Positions 1-11,146 of a stretch of DNA of 64,000 nt are shown one piece after another. The notes under the pieces were generated by a model that was not told the origin of the DNA, ran no database searches, and saw only the letters and a program-made list of their open reading frames with translations. The DNA lies in NCBI RefSeq assembly GCF_017562075.2, contig NC_054081.1:9710713-9774712 (forward strand), in the 5' to 3' direction. This DNA is from Anopheles merus. Its lineage: Eukaryota; Arthropoda; Insecta; Diptera; Culicidae. A program made the position numbers and the translations under genes. The stretch's first letter is position 1; each line of letters starts with the position of its first letter.

Positions 1-808
1 GTTCGACCGGCTCGAGCACAAGATGGACCATCTGGCGTGCTTTGCAGGTAAGCGACGAACCCCCCTCTAGAAGATGAGTTGCGCTGTTTTTAACACATCT
101 TCTTTTTTTTTGTTGCAGGTGGTCTGTTCGGGCTCGGCGGCACCTCGCTCAACAATCAGTATTCCCAGCAGTACATGGAGATCGGCGAGGGGCTGACCAA
201 CACGTGCCACGAGAGCTACATCCGCACGTACACCCGGCTCGGGCCGGAATCGTTCCGCTTCAACGATGGCGTCGAGGCGAAGGCACTGAAGGCGCAGGAG
301 AAGTACTACATCCTGCGGCCGGAAACGTTCGAAAGCTACTTCATCATGTGGCGGCTGACGCACGACCAGAAGTACCGCGACTGGGGCTGGGATGCGGTGC
401 AGGTAATGGGAGCGTGCTCTCTCTTTTTTTTTTTGCCAATATCCTTTCCATTATCAACTCGCATTACTCTGTTGCAGGCACTCGAGAAGCACTGCCGCAC
501 ACCGACCGGCTACACCGGGCTGAAGAACGTCTACCTAACCGAGCCGGTGAAGGACGACGTGCAGCAGAGCTTCTTCCTCGCCGAAACGCTCAAGGTAGGG
601 TCGCGGCCAACAATTGGCCACCAGCGATGCGCGTGCTCTAATCATTGTGCTAATTGCTTCTCCTTTCCAACAGTACCTCTATCTGCTGTTTTCCGACGAC
701 TCGCTGCTGCCGCTGGACGATTGGGTGTTCAACACGGAGGCGCACCCGCTGCCGGTCAAGGACCGGAATCCGCTGTACCGTCCGGCGGCCGGTTCCAGCT
801 CACCGTAA
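1..808 (+). CDS. Class I mannosyl-oligosaccharide alpha-1,2-mannosidase (GH47), C-terminal part
   Basis: This enzyme trims alpha-1,2-linked mannose from N-glycans in the Golgi or ER, using Ca2+. Only the last 193 residues are in the window, in four exons: 1-47, 119-402, 478-594 and 674-808 (stop 806-808). All junctions are GT-AG and the frame is kept across each. GH47 hallmarks are visible. The RPETFES segment contains the acidic residue that in this family belongs to the catalytic set. FFLAETLKYLYLLFSDD spans the exon 3/4 junction. FNTEAHPLP near the end contains the threonine known to ligand Ca2+ in the family. The end is close to the usual family C-terminus, plus a short PAAGSSSP tail. The N-terminal cytoplasmic/membrane anchor and most of the (alpha/alpha)7 barrel lie left of the window. 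The tail resembles the Golgi group (Drosophila alpha-Man-I type) more than the ER enzyme, but I cannot choose the paralogue. The gene is convergent with the minus-strand gene ending at 4403. Confidence 0.93.
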
Positions 809-1837
809 AGCGGCGCGCCAAGCGCGGTCGATGGAGAGGGTCCAACAAAACAGTGACACACACACACTCGTACACACAAACAGAAGGAGAAGGAGAGTAG
901 AGGAAAAAACCGCAAGATTTCTTATCCCTGTATCTCAGCTGAAAGGAGCCAGATAAGTTTGGGCGAAGAAGGGTGTTAATTTTGTTCGGCCACCGGGTGA
1001 TACCTTATCTCTGTAGTGCGTGGCAGGACAGGGGGGGGGGGGGGGGGAAGACGGTAGTAGGTAGGAAAGCATACAAAACAAGCAATATGAAGCCCAGAAA
1101 AACAAAAACAAAAAAAAACACAAAAACACAATCACACGTTTAGTGTAGGGCCTGAGGTGGGGGTTGGGAACGGCGAGAGGGAAACGAAAAGCAAATTTCA
1201 TTCTTTTACCGACAGTTTACGTGCCAATAGTATGTGTGTTTGTGTGCGTGTATGTGTGTGTAAAGGATAAACATAGGGAGAAAGTGTGGGCGGGAGTTGG
1301 GAAAAATGCGAGTGATAGGCGAGATATAGGTGGGGGCAATGAGGGCCCAGCAAACGATCGGACAAGGCAGTGCACCCATCGGGGTGTACCGATTAATCTT
1401 ATTCCTCCTAACCAAAAACAAACAAACAAAAAACAACAAGAAAAATTAGGAAGAACATTTTAGCAAATATTCTAAGGGGGCGCGCGCCTCGTCGCGATAG
1501 GGTCCGGTAGATATTTTTTTTTTTTAATGACACTCCCATTTTGCTTTCTCTCCACCTTACCACGGTGCTGATATTACCCCCTCCCTTGTGCACCGCTCTC
1601 CCTCTTCCCGTTTTTGTGATGCGTTTCCCTCGAAGCAAAACAACGACTTACTAGCGTGGTGGGCTCAAAGGAGCAAACTCACACACACACACACACGCTT
1701 CCATCATCCTTCCCCCCGCAGCTGCAGCGGTTTGAAACCTGGGCTCCGTGGTGGGGTTTGGGGATGGCGCACGACACGTTCCGCTGGTGGTTCACCTTTT
1801 TGTGTGTAAGCCGGTCGTTGGATATGTAAACTATGCT

Positions 1838-1840
<3 letters not shown>

Positions 1841-1897
<57 letters not shown>

Positions 1898-1898
1898 A
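1841..1898. repeat. Compound (TC)n(CA)n microsatellite
   Basis: An uninterrupted TC run of about 33 bases passes directly into about 24 bases of CA. It is simple sequence within the long non-coding region after the mannosidase stop. Confidence 0.9.
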
Positions 1899-1974
1899 TC
1901 ACTGCACTTAGGTTTGGTAGGCGTCTATTTTTGTGCACATCTCTAGATCCCGCACCACCGTGCACGCAACAAAC

Positions 1975-2205
1975 AAAGAAAAAGAAACAATAGAAGAAGA
2001 AAAGAAGAAGAAATGAAACAGTAGAAGAAGAAAAGAAAAGGAATAAGAAAAGAAAAAGAAGAACAAGAACAAGAAAAGAAAGAAGAAGACGTAATGAAAA
2101 GGAAGAAGAAGAAAAAGAAAAGAAAATGAAGAAGAAGTAAAGAAAAGGAAGAAGAATTTAAAAAAATGTAAAAGAAGAAGAAGAAGAAGAAAACGCACTC
2201 CCTTA
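1975..2205. repeat. Polypurine (GAA/AAG-rich) tract
   Basis: About 230 bases are almost purely purine on the plus strand, mostly AAGAAG and AAAGAAA units with a few interruptions. The open frames here read as Lys/Glu/Arg runs on this strand and Phe/Leu/Ser runs on the other, so they are not genes. Confidence 0.8.
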
Positions 2206-3598
2206 ACGAAATATTTGCGGGAGGGAAGTGGAGAGAGCGAAAGATAGAGAGAGAGAGAGAGAACCATCTCCCCATCCCGTAGTAGACGACAAACAGATAG
2301 CGAGAAGTACTAGCACCTCTCTAATACCAGAGCTAAACGCTATCACACACACACACGCGCAGAGGTAGGACTTAGTAGTACTAATAGTAGTTGTAGTAGT
2401 AGTAGTGACTTATAGTGATATGTATAGACAAGGGCCCGGCAGAACTCGGAGGAAAAATGGTCCACACTTTTAATTAAATCGCTTACTGCTCGCGACGCTC
2501 GTGGGTGTCCTTCCCGGTACCGGAACGATACAATCGCGCGCGTGTGTGTGTGTGTGTGTGTGCTGGTGTGAAAGGGTACAGGATCATGGTTGCTGTCACA
2601 CAACCATACCTGTACCAAGAAGGAAAACAACCTAACCCCCCCCCCCCCCCCAGGGACACAGATACCCACACACATACAGAGCGAAAAGAACAATTTTGAA
2701 CAACAAAAAAAACACATTGAAATGCAAAAGGAATGAAAAAAAAACGAGATAGGGACTGTGTGCGTGTGTGGGTCTTTTGTTTAATTGTTTGTTTTGATGC
2801 TTTCGTTTTCTTTTTATATAATTATTTATGTAGAACCTAAGCGAAACGTTTTCTTCTTCCCGCCACTCAGCTCTTGTGTTCGGGGTCGTTGTCGTCATTG
2901 TTGTTGTTGTTGTTATAGTTGTTGTGCGCCACTTTAACAACGGAAACAGGCACCCGAAAAGGGGGGTGGGGGGTGGGGGGTGAGGATAGTCACACGGATG
3001 CCGACGGTGGTGAGCAGCGCGAGCGGCCAGCGGGCGGGGCATACCTTACACCTTTTGTTGTACATAGCATATATATATCTTCTGCGATAGTGTGTGTGTG
3101 TGTGTGTGTGTATGGATGTGGTAAGTGAGCCACAAAGGTAAAACAAAACCCTTCTTAACGCCCTATTTCCTTCCTCCCGGTTTTCCCAAGCTCGATTTTC
3201 GACGTTGTCGTCGTTCTCGTGTGCAGTCGTCGCAATCTGTTGGAAAAATAGCTTGCTAAGGCTAGAAATGTTTCCCTTTTTTTTGTTATAAAAGCAAAAC
3301 ACGTTTCGTCTGTTGGCCATTTCGGCAGGCCAAAAAAAACACATTCAAACACACTCACACACAAACACATTGATCGCGAAGAGGAGCACTTCGTAGGTAT
3401 GGAATATTATGGGGTGCGTTAAGGCAAATGCAGCGCGCGGGCGGATAGGGGGGGGGGGGAACAAGAAGAAAAATTTACTAGAAATGATTTACCCTGTTTA
3501 GATGTAATAGAAATATCTTATATTTAAAACAAATATATACATACCTTAGGCTATATCGTGCATTATTATAACTCTTCTATATTATATATCTTAAACGT

Positions 3599-3604
3599 AA
3601 TAAA
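3599..3604 (+). terminator. Candidate polyadenylation signal (mannosidase)
   Basis: AATAAA lies in AT-rich DNA 2.8 kb after the mannosidase stop. Further copies at 4132, 4145 and 4290 are alternatives. Which one is used cannot be told from sequence. Confidence 0.35.
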
Positions 3605-4402
3605 AAAAAATTAAATCATAATTGCAAAAAAATTAAACAAAAAAAAGGATATAGGATAGTTCGAAAAGCACTGTTGGCACACTTCCAAACACACCCATAC
3701 ACACACACACACAGGTTCGTTTTTAGTAATTATCGTAATAGTGGTGTAGTAGTAACACAATGAGGGACTTTAAACAAATTTGAACATTAAAGCGGACAAC
3801 AGCAACAACGGAAGCAGCGGCAATGGTTGTTCCGACACACAGACACACACCCACACACACACACACACACACCACAGCGCAGCGAAAAGGAGCGAAGGGT
3901 AATTTGTGGGGGAAGTGCCGCCGCAAGTAAGCTCACAGGAGGAGGAGGAGGAAAGTTAATATTATTAAAATATAGAGCACGACAGGGGGAGGTGGGGGAG
4001 TCCAAAAACCAACCAAACGATGCTACGGCGAAGAGAAGGGGTAGAAAATATACAAGAATGTGGTGGACAGGGCAGGGCGCGAATAGGGATAGAGAGAGAG
4101 GGAGGGAGGGAAGCGAAAGAAAAAAAAAACAAATAAATCTGCGAAATAAACAACAATAACAAAAAAACACAAAAATGCATTTGTTTGTTTCATTTCTTGT
4201 CTTTTTTTTTGCACATTTTTTTTCGTTTTTGGTTTTCTTCGATCGAAGATACAAGAACAGGACAGGTAGTAAGAGACAACAAAAGCACTAATAAATAGTA
4301 GCTCCCAGCCGAACGAAAGGAGATCGCAAAACCCTTGCGATTGCACACACCAAGGCTGATTAGTGGCACGGGGAACGGGGTACGGGAAGCGAGACGGGCG
4401 GG

Positions 4403-7400
4403 TCAGTCGTCCCCGTGCAGCTGCGCCAGCACCGCGTATATGGCCGCCTCACCCACCTCCACCTCCTCCGCTGGGCCGGTGGGAGTATCCTGCTCCTCCT
4501 CCTCCTCCTTCTTCTTTTCCTCCCGCACCTTCTCCTTCTCCTCCTCCTTCTTGGCCGCTACCAGCGGGGTTGGTGCGGGCTGCTTGGTGGCTGGCGTGGC
4601 CGACGCTTCTTCCAACGGTGCGGTCGCAATGACGTCACCGGGCGGCGGCGGCAGCGGCGGTACATTCTCCACATTCGCCGGCGACGGTGGTTTCAGTGGT
4701 GCGGCGGGGGATTTCGCCTTCTCCTTGCCGAGCGGCGCCACCATCGCGTTCTCGTTGCTGCGGCGGGCGGCGGCGGCGGCACAGGCCCGCACCGGCCGCC
4801 GATTGCTGCCGGCCGTCGCCTCCGCCAGCGGGGCCGGCGGTTTCGGCTGGACGGCTGGCGGTGCCGCCGGCTGCTTTTTCGCCTTCAGCTGCTGCTGGCG
4901 GGCGGTACCGAGCCGCGGCGTGACCGGCGGCAGTATCTCGCTGGGCTGCTGCTTGGCACGCTTCAGCGGTGTGCTGGCCGGGCTGGTCGAGGGCGTTCGG
5001 TTGCGGATGGTGCGCTTGACGGTGGCGGTGCGCGGCGACCGGCCCACGACCATGTTGATCCGGCACTGGAGCGGTGTGCTGTACGTATTGCTGGAATGGC
5101 GAGAAGGGAACACAAAAGTTAGTCCACGATAGGGTTGGGTAAATCCGATTCAGATTCATGAATGTGAATCATGCATTGAAATGATTCAATGGATCTTAAT
5201 CTCGGTTGATAAGATTCATGAATCTCATAGATTCGTGAATCTACAAAGATTCGTGAATCTCAAAAGAACAAACAAATCTCATGGGATTTATTAATCTTCA
5301 AACATGTATAGAGCTTGAGTTTCCTTTTATTCTTCTTCTTGGCGTAACAACTTTGGCATGCCAACTAGTGGCGGGTAAAGCTATTTTTGCCAATTAGGTG
5401 CCGGATCAATCCGACTCATCGACTCCGAATCCGGCTCAGTTCGGATCTGTCCGGATGGGTCTTGGACCGTCCGAATGAGTCCTATCAAGTCCGGCCGAGC
5501 AGTTTCGGTTGGCGGTACAAAACCAGTAAGGCTATTTAAATTTTGCTGAATTTATGGGAAGCGTACGCGAATTACTAGGAAAAATGGTGCCTTAATCTGA
5601 CGGAAAAGGTAAATATTATTGCAAGAAAGAAATATTTTAAACAGAAAAAATGGTTATACTGTATCGTATTTGATGCCTTAATTGAAAGTGAACGAATTGA
5701 TTTTGGGATTTAGCAATTGCAACGTCAACCTAGTTAAGACTCATCCAGATTGATCCGAACTGATGCGGATTGATCCGGACTGATCCGGAGTTGAATTCGG
5801 TTATGATCCGGAGTCGGAATCATATTTTGCGCACCGGAGTCGGAGTTGATCCATGACTCTGCTCCGGATTACCCATCACTAATGCCCACCTATACAGGCT
5901 TTCGAGACGGGCATATTGAATATTTTGAAAATCATACCTCTCTGAAGATTCATGAATCCCTGTAGATACTTGAATTTTAATGGATTCATGAAACTTTCGA
6001 GATTCGAGATGAATTTTTTGAGATTCGTCAATCCTTCAAGATGAATCTTTGAAGATGGATTTTAAAGAAATGAATCCTTGGAGATGAATCTTCAGAAATG
6101 AAACCTTGGAGATGAATTTTTAGAAATGAATCTTAAGAAATCCTTGGAGATAAATCTTTAGAGATGAATCCTTGAAAATGAATCTTTTAAGATGAATCTT
6201 AAGAAATGAATCCTAGGAGATGAATCTTTAAAGGCGAATCTTAAGAAATGAATCTTTGGAAATGAATCTTTAAAGATGAATCCTACGTGATCAACCTTTA
6301 GAAATGGATCCTTGGAGATGAATCTTTTAAGACAAATCTTAAAAAATGAATCCTTGGAGATAAATCTTTAGAGATGAATCCTTGCAGATGAATCTTAATA
6401 AATGAATCATTGGAGATGACTCTTTAGAGATAAATCCTTGAAGATGAATCTTTAAAAATGAATCTTAAGAAAATTTCCTTGGAATTGAATCTTTAAAAAC
6501 GAATCTTAAGAAATGAATCCTTGAAGATGAATCTTTAGAGATGAATCCTTGGAGATGAATCTTTAAAAATGAATCTTAAGAAATGAATCCTTGGAGATGA
6601 ATCTTTAAAAATGAATCTTAAGAAATTAATTCTTGGAGATGAATCTTTAAAGATGAATCCTTCGAGATGATTCTTTTAAGATGGATTTTAAAGAAATGAA
6701 TCCTTGGAGATGAATCTTCAGAAATGAAACCTTGGAGATGAATTTTTAGAAATGAATCCTTGGAAATGAATCTTATGAAATCCTTGGAGATAAATCTTTA
6801 GAGATGAATTATTGAATATGAATCTTCAAAGATGAATTTTAAGAAATGAATCCTTGGAGATGAATCTTTAAAGGCGAATCTTAAGAAATGAATCCTTGGA
6901 AATGAATCCTTGGAAATGAATCTTTAGAAATGAATCGTTCGAGATCAACCATTAGAAATGAATCCTTGGAGATGAATCTTTTAAGACAAATCTTAAGAAA
7001 TGAATCCTTGGAGATAAATCTTTAGAGATGAATCCTTGCAGATGAATCTTAATAAATGAATCATTGGAGATGACTCTTTAGAGATAAATCCTTGAAGATG
7101 AATCTTTAAAAATGAATCTTAAGAAAATTTCCTTGGAATTGAATCTTTAAAAACGGATCTTAAGAAATGAATCCTTGAAGATGAATCTTTAGAGATGAAT
7201 CCTTGGAGATGAATCTTTAAAAATGAATCTTAAGAAATGAATCCTTGGAGATGTATCTTTAAAAACAAATCTTAAGAAATTAATTCTTGGAGATGAATCT
7301 TTATAGATGAAACCTTGGAGATGAATCTTTAAAAATGAATCTTAAGAAATGAATCGTTGGAAATGAATATTTAAAAACGAATCTTAAGAAATGAATCCTT

Positions 7401-9263
7401 GGAGATGAATCTTAATAAATGAATCCTTTGAGATGTTACTTACCTTTGTGACGTCGACTCTGCTTTGGTCTGCTTCTCTTTCGTCTTGCCGCGCTGCTTC
7501 TGCTGCTGCCCCTGCTGGCGCCGGTACCGCTTGACGTTTTGTACCATCTCCCGCACATCCGCTTCCTCGTCGTCGTCCGAGGAGGCGAACTCGGACGAAT
7601 CGCTGTCGAGATGGGCGGCAGCGGCGGCAGATGCAGATGCCGGTGCCGGCGCCACCTTCACCGCCACCGCTTTCCCCGCCCGGTCGGGCGTGACCGGCGC
7701 CTGCTTCATGCGCACCGTGCACTTCTTCGCGATGGTGCGTGGCGATTTCGTCCTGATGGCGGTGATGGCGGTGACGGCGCCGACGCCCGGTAGCGTTTTC
7801 TTGGCGCTCTTGGTCGGCTTGCGCTTGCCGGCATGTTTCGGGTCCGACTGTTCGCGCCTTTGCTTGTCGTCCAGCACGAGCGCGATCCGCTTGCGCACCT
7901 CCTCCTGGTGGATCGCTTCGCGCACGTGCTGGTCAAAGTTGGACCGGTTGATCGAGCGGATGCGGTTCCATTCCTCCAGCGCGCCCGGGTCAACCTTGCG
8001 CTTCTGGGCGGACGGTTGCGCCGGTGCTGCAGATGCGAGCGTGGGTTGGGCCGGGTCGGCTGTTGGCGTTGGCTCTGGTGGTTGCTGAGCCGGCTGCACT
8101 TCCATCCCAGCGTACTCGACCACCTGTTGCTGTTCGATCGCTCCCATCTCGGCGTACGCTTGGGCCAGTGGGTTCGAATCCAGCGGTGGCGCGGCCGCCA
8201 GCACCAGTCGGCTGGCGTTTGCATCGGGCTCGTCGGTAAGCACCGGCAGACTGTGCAGCGTGGCCGGTGTGCTCGCCGAGCCGACCATCTCCGTGCGGAT
8301 CTCAACGTGCTGGCCGACCGTGACGTCGTCCTGCTGGTAGGTCAGCGTCATGGGCGGGCGGCAGCTCTCCACCACACTGCCGTCGTTATCGTTCACCACG
8401 TACAGCACCATCGGCTGGCCGTGCGCGTTCTGCCCGACGACGCTTGGCAGGTGTGCCGCCACTTCGCGCTGGCTGCCATCCGCGACCTGGTAAACAAAGT
8501 GCTCCTCGTGCAGCTGGGTGGCCGGCAGCTGCACGGTACCGGCCAACCGGTGCGGTTCGGCAAACTGGTAAATGATGGGATCGTTCTGCAGCTGTGCCAC
8601 CGGCTTGCCGGTCGCGTCCTGCACCACGAAGCTGTCCAGCCGATTGTGGCGTGTCTCCGGCTCCGCGCCCGCCGCCTCGTTCGGTTGAATGTATGTGTTG
8701 GCATCGGCCGGTTCGGTATTGCTCACCGTAATAAGGCATTCCGGCTGTGTCTGTGGTGGTGGCTGCTGCTCAGCGTAAACTTTCGAGCGAAAATATTCCA
8801 CCACATGCTGGACCTTCTCCCAGGTGGTATTTTCGTGCGGCAGGCTTACCTCCCGGTGGTGCTTCATGAGCAGCAGCTTCACTGGAACCACAAAGCGGCA
8901 AATTAAATTAAACGACCCCCATTGCGACCGCGATCGCGTCACTTACTGTTCCGGTGCAGGGCCACGTATTCGCGCACCACCTCCTGCAGGCTTCGCAGCG
9001 GTGCGGTCAGGTACATGCAGCCGCGCGGACACCGCCGTATGTGGGGCAGGAACGGGCTTGCCTTGGAAAACTCTTCCGCCACCTGCGCCAGGCGCTGTTC
9101 GATCAGGTAATCTGAGAGACGGGCGTGAAAGGGCAATAAAAACAAAACACACACGGTCCAGCAGCGAAAACCCTCCTTCGGAAATGCGCAGGGGCGACGG
9201 CTACTTACTGTACACCATGATCGCAACATCACACTCTTCCTTGTAATCCATCGTTAGGCCCAT
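4403..9263 (-). CDS. LisH-type NPAT/Mxc-like nuclear protein, four exons
   Basis: Exons on the minus strand are 9263-9209, 9111-8947, 8881-7444 and 5090-4403 (stop 4405-4403). All have GT-AG sites and phases that fit, giving 781 residues. The start chosen is the first ATG (MGLTMDYKEECDVAI); a second ATG lies four codons in. Residues about 11-45 form a LisH-like helix pair (VYNYLIEQRLAQVAEEF). An EYVALHRN segment follows at 67-73, and NTTWEKVQHVVEYFRS at 91-106. From family knowledge, the order LisH, then EYVAM, then WKKLxHxxxxxRS is that of the N-terminus of NPAT, the cyclin E-CDK2 substrate that activates histone genes at histone locus bodies (Drosophila Mxc). The rest is low complexity: a Gln/Ala/Pro-rich middle, an acidic Ser/Asp cluster near 505-525, a basic Gln/Lys patch, several Ser/Thr-Pro sites in exon 4 and a Glu/Lys run near the C-terminus. 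NPAT identity is an inference. The protein is much shorter than known NPAT/Mxc proteins, so another LisH protein is possible. Confidence 0.82.
5128..5365. repeat. Dispersed repeat with GATTCATGAATC motifs, left part
   Basis: This starts after the exon 4 acceptor of the minus-strand LisH gene, inside its intron. It contains clustered short palindromes (GATTCATGAATC and variants), followed by a GAGCTTGAGTTTCC / ATTCTTCTTCTTGGCGTAA segment. The same order of motifs occurs at about 45690-46000, so this is a dispersed family. The copy here is interrupted by the element at 5366-5881 and resumes at 5890. Confidence 0.7.
5366..5881. mobile_element. Non-autonomous hAT-like element (516 bp) with 8-bp target duplication
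   Basis: The ends are imperfect inverted repeats: TAGTGGCGGGTAA at the left and TTACCCATCACTA at the right (about 11 of 13 match). They are flanked by ATGCCAAC (5358-5365) and ATGCCCAC (5882-5889), a target duplication with one difference. An 8-bp duplication is typical of hAT transposons. The interior has no transposase and is rich in TCCGGAGTC/GATCCGGA-type repeats. Related ends occur at 15785 and 63039. Confidence 0.7.
5890..7440. repeat. GATGAATCTTTA-type satellite array with a higher-order repeat
   Basis: Diverged tandem units are built from GATGAATCTTTAAAAATG, AATCTTAAGAAATG and AATCCTTGGAGATG (about 12-16 bases each). Larger blocks are duplicated in tandem. The AGATGGATTTTAAAGAAATG block occurs at 6053 and 6679 (626 bases apart), and TAAATCTTTAGAGATGAATC occurs at 6361 and 7015 (654 bases apart). 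The array fills the last intron of the minus-strand LisH gene and ends a few bases from the exon 3 donor (7443). Confidence 0.85.
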
Positions 9264-11146
9264 CTCGGCCCTTCACCAGAACGCTTGCTGTGACACCGAA
9301 AATGCCGGCTGCGAAAGCATTGGACTGCATGCGAACCACAGTAGCACGGTGGATTTATATCACCCGTATTTCACCGCTTCTCTCCTTTTTATTTTGTTAC
9401 TCGCCCAGCAAGCTACCGAGTCCGTGCCTTTGAGCGGCCTGAGCAACTGCACAAGCCCGTGGTCCGTCGAAATTGTTGTTATTGTGCGCCGTTTCAAACG
9501 GTCAAACGTCTGTCGGTATGCGTTGACAGCTCGCGGCTACACTCTGCTGACCAATTTGACGTGTGCGATTTGAATGCGCCGTTACGCGTACGGGTACAGT
9601 TTCAGTGCTTTTTTTATTTGAATGTAAAGGCCCTATCAAGGTGGAATATAGAGGAGGTGTCTTCTTAGTATTTGGCAGGTTGCTATTTTGCGATTCAGTC
9701 TGACAACAGCCGTCGATGTTTGTGTGTAAGCAGTAGCAGCAATATAACGAGCAAAATGCCGTTTTTTAAAGAGTGGTTGAACCCTAAACGACCACTAAAC
9801 GGGTTTAGCAGACGGCAAACAACTGATGCATTCTAACCCCCTGTTTACACATGCCAATCGCCAGTACCCTACACGCAAATTTCCGTTAAATGCCTTTTAA
9901 TCGCCTTGTAATCACCGGCGAATTGAAGGCGATCAGCAGTGCATTTAGCAGTAATAAAATGCCTTTGAAATATGTCAATGAAAAATTTTGCTTTTAATTT
10001 GAAATTTTAAATTGCAACTATCAAAAGAAAACCTTGCACAAAATTCAAATAGACACAGATCGAAAAAGCCTCGTGGGACAAAAATTAGCTCAATTTCGCA
10101 AACAGAGCTACTTGCCTCGATATTTCCGCTTCATCCGACACAATTAATGTATCCAGTTTTTTTAGGAGATTAATCCCAAACACAAACAAATAAATTTGAA
10201 CACATTTTCACTTTTTTATGTTTAAAAAAACATGTAGGCTGGGGTAAAATGAGCTACTTTAATCTACGTGGAGAGAAATTTTGCATCGCATTTAATAAAA
10301 AACCATAAAAAAAGACCAATCGTGCGAGTCGTTGTCGCTCTATGTCTATTTTAATGGTTAGATCTTAATCTCGTCATACACCTCAACAATAATCAGGATT
10401 TTTCCCCTATCTCGCGCCTATACCCTGTTTCAGTTGGGAACACAAAATAAACACGCTGAGACACTGCTGCTGCATGGGCACCGACAAACCGCTGCGTCAA
10501 TCCGTTTGACATGTCAAGCTCCGTTTACACCGCCGGCTTGGTGAATTCTGCTGACAGCTGATTTCACAATACGGAGCAGCGAAATAAAAACATTCACGTC
10601 CGGCAAGTTTTGCTTTCGACGACCGAGCGATACTCTATTTTTATTGTTATTCGCCAAAAAAATAAAGAAGAAGTAATTGCAAGCGAAAGCAACTGCGAAC
10701 AAAGCACAAAAGCAAAGAGAAGGTGGTGTAACATTTTGTGAAATTTTCCATCCCACCAAACACCCCAGGGCTTGTTGGTGCGTGTTCGATCGTGTCGTGC
10801 GTTGGTAAACAACGAGCCAAGATTGTGAAATACACCGACAGGCGCGTACGAAATCGTCATACGTTCTGGAACAACAAATCTGCCGCCCCATTGCGAGATG
10901 CGCTCGGTGAAGTGATTTTCCGCCTGCCAAAAAATTCCTGTAATGCTAAACCGAAATAGGTGCCCGACTGGTACAGGCTTTTCCCTCCGCGCACACCGAC
11001 GTGTTATGTAAACCTGGCCTGGACTGTGCTGCTTCCTGTAGGGTTTGTATCGATCCAGTAGTGCCCCTGGACCTTGCACACTAACGCAATGTACCGGTTG
11101 CTTTGTTCTTCCTTTTAGACTCTAGACCCATTTGGAACGCTCGAAG
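9264..11146. promoter_or_regulatory. Shared upstream region between the divergent LisH gene and paraplegin
   Basis: The two genes are head to head with 1.88 kb between their ATGs, so both promoters must lie here. I see no TATA box placed convincingly for either gene. A pyrimidine-rich acceptor (TTCTTCCTTTTAG, ending 11118) lies 28 bases before the paraplegin ATG, so paraplegin probably has an upstream 5' UTR exon, perhaps within 10.75-11.05 kb. The rest is AT-rich without a credible coding exon. A short dispersed repeat lies at 9783-9836 (see that entry). Confidence 0.4.
9783..9836. repeat. Short dispersed repeat (CTAAACGACCACTAAACG ... GCAGACGGCAAAC)
   Basis: AACGACCACTAAACG is followed directly by GTTTAGCAGACGGCAAAC and then TGATGCATTCTAA. 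The same pieces, in the same order and orientation but with about 50 bases inserted between them, occur at 14455-14556. The two copies lie on either side of the paraplegin gene. The family is unknown to me. Confidence 0.55.

Larger units (their letters stand above)
809..4300 (+). other. 3' UTR-like region of the mannosidase gene, microsatellite-rich
   Basis: No convincing coding exon is present. The stretch has many CA/GT runs, a poly-G run near 1031-1047, a purine (GAA/AAG) tract at about 1975-2200, GT tracts near 2540 and 3091, and AT-rich DNA at 3480-3660. Possible polyadenylation signals (AATAAA) on the plus strand are at 3599-3604, 4132-4137, 4145-4150 and 4290-4295. They would give a long 3' UTR reaching almost to the stop codon of the convergent gene (4403). 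Assigning this as transcribed UTR is an inference; it could be partly intergenic. Confidence 0.45.

Noticed and set aside
1978..2267. Phe/Leu-rich and Lys-rich open frames
   Set aside because: These derive from the GAA/AAG polypurine tract.
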